A stretch of 64,000 nt of DNA from Kalaharituber pfeilii. Lineage: Eukaryota > Ascomycota > Pezizomycetes > Pezizales > Pezizaceae. The stretch is taken from contig WHUZ01000072.1 of the NCBI GenBank assembly GCA_015179045.1, positions 248,001 to 312,000 of the forward strand, in the 5' to 3' direction. Position numbers and translations under genes: made by a program. The notes under the pieces are model-generated. The model was not told the DNA's origin and made no database searches. It saw nothing but the letters and a program-made list of their open reading frames with translations. Below are positions 60,592 to 64,000 of the stretch, piece by piece (the stretch's first letter is position 1; each line of letters opens with the position of its first letter).

Positions 60592-63500
60592 CTACGAGAA
60601 GTATTTCCTAACAGCAGCTTGTTTGTCCGTAGGCAGCTGCGCTAGCAGTTGTTGTGCTTGGGCACCGGCCGCAATCAAGAGTCCCTTGACCGTGCTGACC
60701 ACTCTCTCCGCCGTCCTGCCGGAGATAGATTGTGACTCTAGCGCTTCAAGGACAGAAACAAATACGTGGGTAATATTCTGCAGTATCGCAGGATTTTTCC
60801 TAAGAATGCGTTAGCAATCGCGGCTGGAATTATACATGCATTCAACTCCTAGGACTCACTGCTCTATTAATTCGACCAAAAACATATAAGCATATGGCGC
60901 CACCATTTCATCACATACTACTGGCAGAGTGGGAACCCAACTCTCGACGACACTTTGAGGATTTGGCACCCGGCTCCTATTGAAGTGCAGAATCTTCGCA
61001 ATACTAGCGCATGCATTTTCCGTAGCAAAAACGTTGTCATCATCCCGAGCATTAGGAAATTGTATAACTTCGAAAAGCTTGGGTATACAAGCTGCCACCC
61101 ATTCCGCATATACCTCTCCGCCATTTTTAGCTGCCATTCCGACTCCGTATGCAGCTGCTTGTCGATTAGACGGCATTTTATCAGATAAACCATCCATTAT
61201 AGGTTTAACAAAATGTGCCTGATATTTGTATGACTGGGGGCCGCAGAATTCAAGCATGTCGTCCATAATGCAAAGGGCCCATTGCCGTTGACTTGGGTCA
61301 GGGCTTATGATGAAGGTATCGTAATAATGCATCAACCGCTCCCAGTGTGGGAGGAAGCTGGATCCTTGATTTTTGAAGATGATATGGAATGATTTGTTCA
61401 TATCGGAAAGCAGAACCTGGTCATCTTCAATTGCATATAATAGCTCGGTAGAATCTTCCCAATCATCATCATCGTTGGCAGCTTCCTTTAATCGTGCTTC
61501 TACACGATTACGATACCTTCCCAAGTCAATTTCCACTTTTCGGATGAACTCTGCCATGTATTCAGGTGTCAAAGAGTTAGGGCCCACGACTTCGACGGAT
61601 TCGTAGAAGCATTGATACATCTCTGTAAGTGTATCAATAGCTATGTCAGCATCAGATGGACCTAGGACAGTCAAAATCTTTTCGATTGCGGGCCTCCATA
61701 TATCCAATAACTCCGGTGACTGGTGACCATAACGCTTTTTGAAGGAGTTCAGGAGCTGAGGGACCAATTTGGCTGAAGCAACTCGGACCGCGTCATTGAA
61801 GAAAAAGTCGAAGCCAGGAATTGCGATCTCATTCAACACCTTTCGGACGTACGGCTCGAAGGCACCCTCAAGCTGTTGAGCATAGGTAACGAGGAGCTCA
61901 ATGGCGAGATACTTGTCATCGAGGATTGAGGTTTTGATACCTATATATTTTCCACCAGCTGGTACCAATTCCCACCCATCCTCTTGCTCGTATTGGGCGA
62001 TTTGATCATCATCTGTCGGTGTTGTGACCATTAGTTTTGACACTGCGGAGCTGAGCAGAATGCATACCATCAATAAGTCGAACATCTGCCTTAGCACTAG
62101 CCAACTGTAGCAGAGGGGGCATGACGCCATCCAGATAAGGTAAAAAGTCGTCTCCCATAACGCGACACATTCTTCCCCAGCAATGAAGGAGGTAAGATCC
62201 TTGTGGGTCATCGGCATCCGTTGCGGTTTCTACTCAAAATCAGCGATTGATTATTTCGTTTAATAATTTAAGAGAGGTCACTCACGTTGAATTTTTCCAA
62301 ATATTTGAACAAGCTGCAAAGCATCAGCTCCAAGTTTCTCCTTGCCGACAGCAAGAGCAATCAAACTCGCACACTCCATTGCTTTAGCATTTAGCAACCG
62401 GTTCTCCTTTGCCTGATTATTGTGCTTTAGGACGTTGATTAATAGTGGCATTAGAGTGTCGTAGTATTTACCGAAAGCGGCCTCCGCAGAATCAGCGATA
62501 GTAGCGATGGTTGAAAGTGCTTGCTCCTGAACATATCTCTTCGGGCTTTGGAGAAGGGCCAATAAGCGCTTGAGCAGATCATCCAGATATGGCATCAGGT
62601 CCTCTTTTTCCGCCTCCTCACAAAAGTTCACCAATGCCGCAGCCGCATGAGACTGGACCCTTCGAAATGTCAATAATCTTCAATAGAATCAACGTTAAAG
62701 AAATCCTACCTGGGTTCCGGTGACTCGAGAACTGGTATTATGCTGGACATTACGATATGGTGATGCTTCTTTTGCATATCTCCTGCAAAATCGGTACTCA
62801 TCTGACCCAAAGCATTGCATCCAGCCCATCGAACGCGTGGGTGCGAGTCCCTGACTGCCGGAACAACCAGTTCCAGAATTTTATCTAGCTCCCCTATCAT
62901 CTGCTCTCTGCATCCTTCTGATATAGCTGATATGGCCATCAAAGCTGCGTGTCGATCCCTCCAAGCTGATGAATTCAACATTCTAGGAAGCCACCCGAAT
63001 GTTGGTCCTAGTATGGCGTCACCACCAAGCTTATTTGCAAGTCTATCCATACATTGTTCCCCTGCAACGTGATTCATGTCACTTTCGTCGACATCCAACT
63101 ATAAAGAGTTAGTATGCAGGAAATAACAACTTGGTATATTCTAACTCATAGCAACAGAAGGCAAAATGCTGCATATTTGCAAGGAAAATAATAATAATGA
63201 ATTTGAAATACAATAAGATGCTTACATCGTCTGAATCATTCCACTCTTCTGCGTCCTCATCATCTGCCCCAATATCCGTCATCAAACTTAGACACTGAGT
63301 AACCATTTCCCGAGCATATGATGGATCTTTTTTGCACATGTTAGGTGCGTTGTCTGCAAAAGTGACCAACAACTCAAGGGCGCTTTGTCGAGCCTGATCC
63401 GAAAGATCCTTGTCCTGAACAATGGATATTCCGAACTTCACCACTTGCGGGAAGAGAGACTTGAACATCAGTGGAGCAATATCTGCAAGGTCAATCAACG

Positions 63501-64000
63501 CAACAAGAGTCTTTGAAAGATTATCAGAGTCCTGAGCATCCTTTATAATAGGTAGAACGTTCAAAATTTCTGGTAGGAGCGGCCAGAATTGTTTTTGAAC
63601 ATCTTTCTTTATGGAGCGGAAGAAGGATGAAAATGCTTCGATAGCTGCAATTCGCACCTGCTAATGAATTAGTAGTAGCCCAGGGAATTTGATATGTCAG
63701 GGCATTGATACTTTCAGGCTCTCGTCTGTAAATCCCGTTTGGAAAGCTCCTCGTACAGCATCTGCATGCTGCCTCCCAATGATATTTGGTGTTGTAGCAA
63801 ATATTCTGAAAGCTCCTTCTCGGTGACTTTCATCAGGACTCTTGCTGGCCTGGAACAATGCACCCAATAATTCAGGCCAGGATCCGTCTTCTTTCGTCAG
63901 AATCCTTGCAAAGCTTCTTCACATGGCAATTGCGGTTTCAACGAACCTGTGTCAATTATTTGCCTAGCAATTTCGGCAGTGGCATCTCCAATCTTATTTC
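60592..64000 (-). CDS. PSE1: Importin beta-3 (Kap121/Pse1, importin-5 family), 5' end beyond the window
   Basis: The minus-strand gene is cut by the right edge. Exons in reading order: ...63898(approx)..63712, 63657..63226, 63098..62710, 62659..62286, 62229..62068, 62012..60860, 60799..60592 (stop). Kap121 carries ribosomal proteins, histones and other cargo into the nucleus with Ran. HEAT repeats run throughout: [151 protein letters not shown]. The family's acidic loop ([12 protein letters not shown]) is present. The EDGWE(L/F)V block distinguishes Kap121/IPO5 from Kap123. At 63900-64000 the segment [13 protein letters not shown] is visible, but I could not join it to [12 protein letters not shown] with a phase-consistent GT-AG intron, so the first junction is unresolved. 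The gene converges on FKS1. Confidence 0.9.

Noticed and set aside
61178..61188. Palindromic TTATCAGATAA match to the SreA motif
   Set aside because: It lies inside a PSE1 exon, encoding part of a conserved HEAT repeat, so it is most likely a chance match.

Overview
The window is nuclear DNA from a filamentous ascomycete (Pezizomycotina). The reasons are short GT-AG introns with CTAAC-type branch points, a HapX bZIP iron regulator, an ascomycete-type FKS glucan synthase with a Gln/Tyr/Gly-rich N terminus, a GH72 wall transglycosylase, an Argonaute and an LDB17/Dip1 homologue. Genes are sparse (ten recognisable genes plus one anonymous ORF in 64 kb) and separated by long spacers with decayed mobile elements. 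An early-diverging, repeat-rich lineage such as Pezizomycetes (truffle/morel relatives) would fit, but the lineage is an inference.

Layout. 0.3-1.7 kb: acidic protein of unknown function with a C-terminal RVxF-like motif (+). 4.9-7.0 kb: hapX (-), with three exact ATCWGATAA sites about 0.9-1.0 kb upstream of its ATG. 8.3-9.3 kb: tandem duplication and inverted repeats. 10.9-14.5 kb: RNA14 (+). 19.4-22.7 kb: 12-exon Argonaute with intact DEDH residues (+). 23.7-24.4 kb: cluster of short retroposon copies. 25.3-26.7 kb: CaM kinase (+). 27.8-30.0 kb: LDB17/SPIN90 (+). 32.9-35.9 kb: FCP1 (+). 38.2-39.1 kb: MOG1 (+), convergent with 39.4-41.6 kb: GCNA-type SprT protease (-). 42.7-44.8 kb: GH72 glucanosyltransferase (-). 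44.8-51.7 kb: gene-empty island with two TIR elements. 52.0-58.0 kb: FKS1 (+), convergent with 60.6-64.0 kb: Kap121/PSE1 importin (-, cut by the window edge).

The genes are mostly independent housekeeping genes. Two make the cell wall (FKS1 and the GH72 enzyme), two act in mRNA synthesis and 3' processing (FCP1, RNA14), and two in nuclear import (MOG1, PSE1). No metabolite cluster, CRISPR array, rRNA or recognisable tRNA was seen.

Exon coordinates were derived by hand from splice consensus and protein-family continuity. Two genes (MOG1, FKS1) each need one extra base at a short G run to stay in frame, which suggests homopolymer errors in the assembly. The strongest candidate regulatory discovery is the ATCWGATAA cluster upstream of hapX. 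The strongest genome-biology signal is the repeat copies that differ almost only by transitions, as expected from repeat-induced point mutation.
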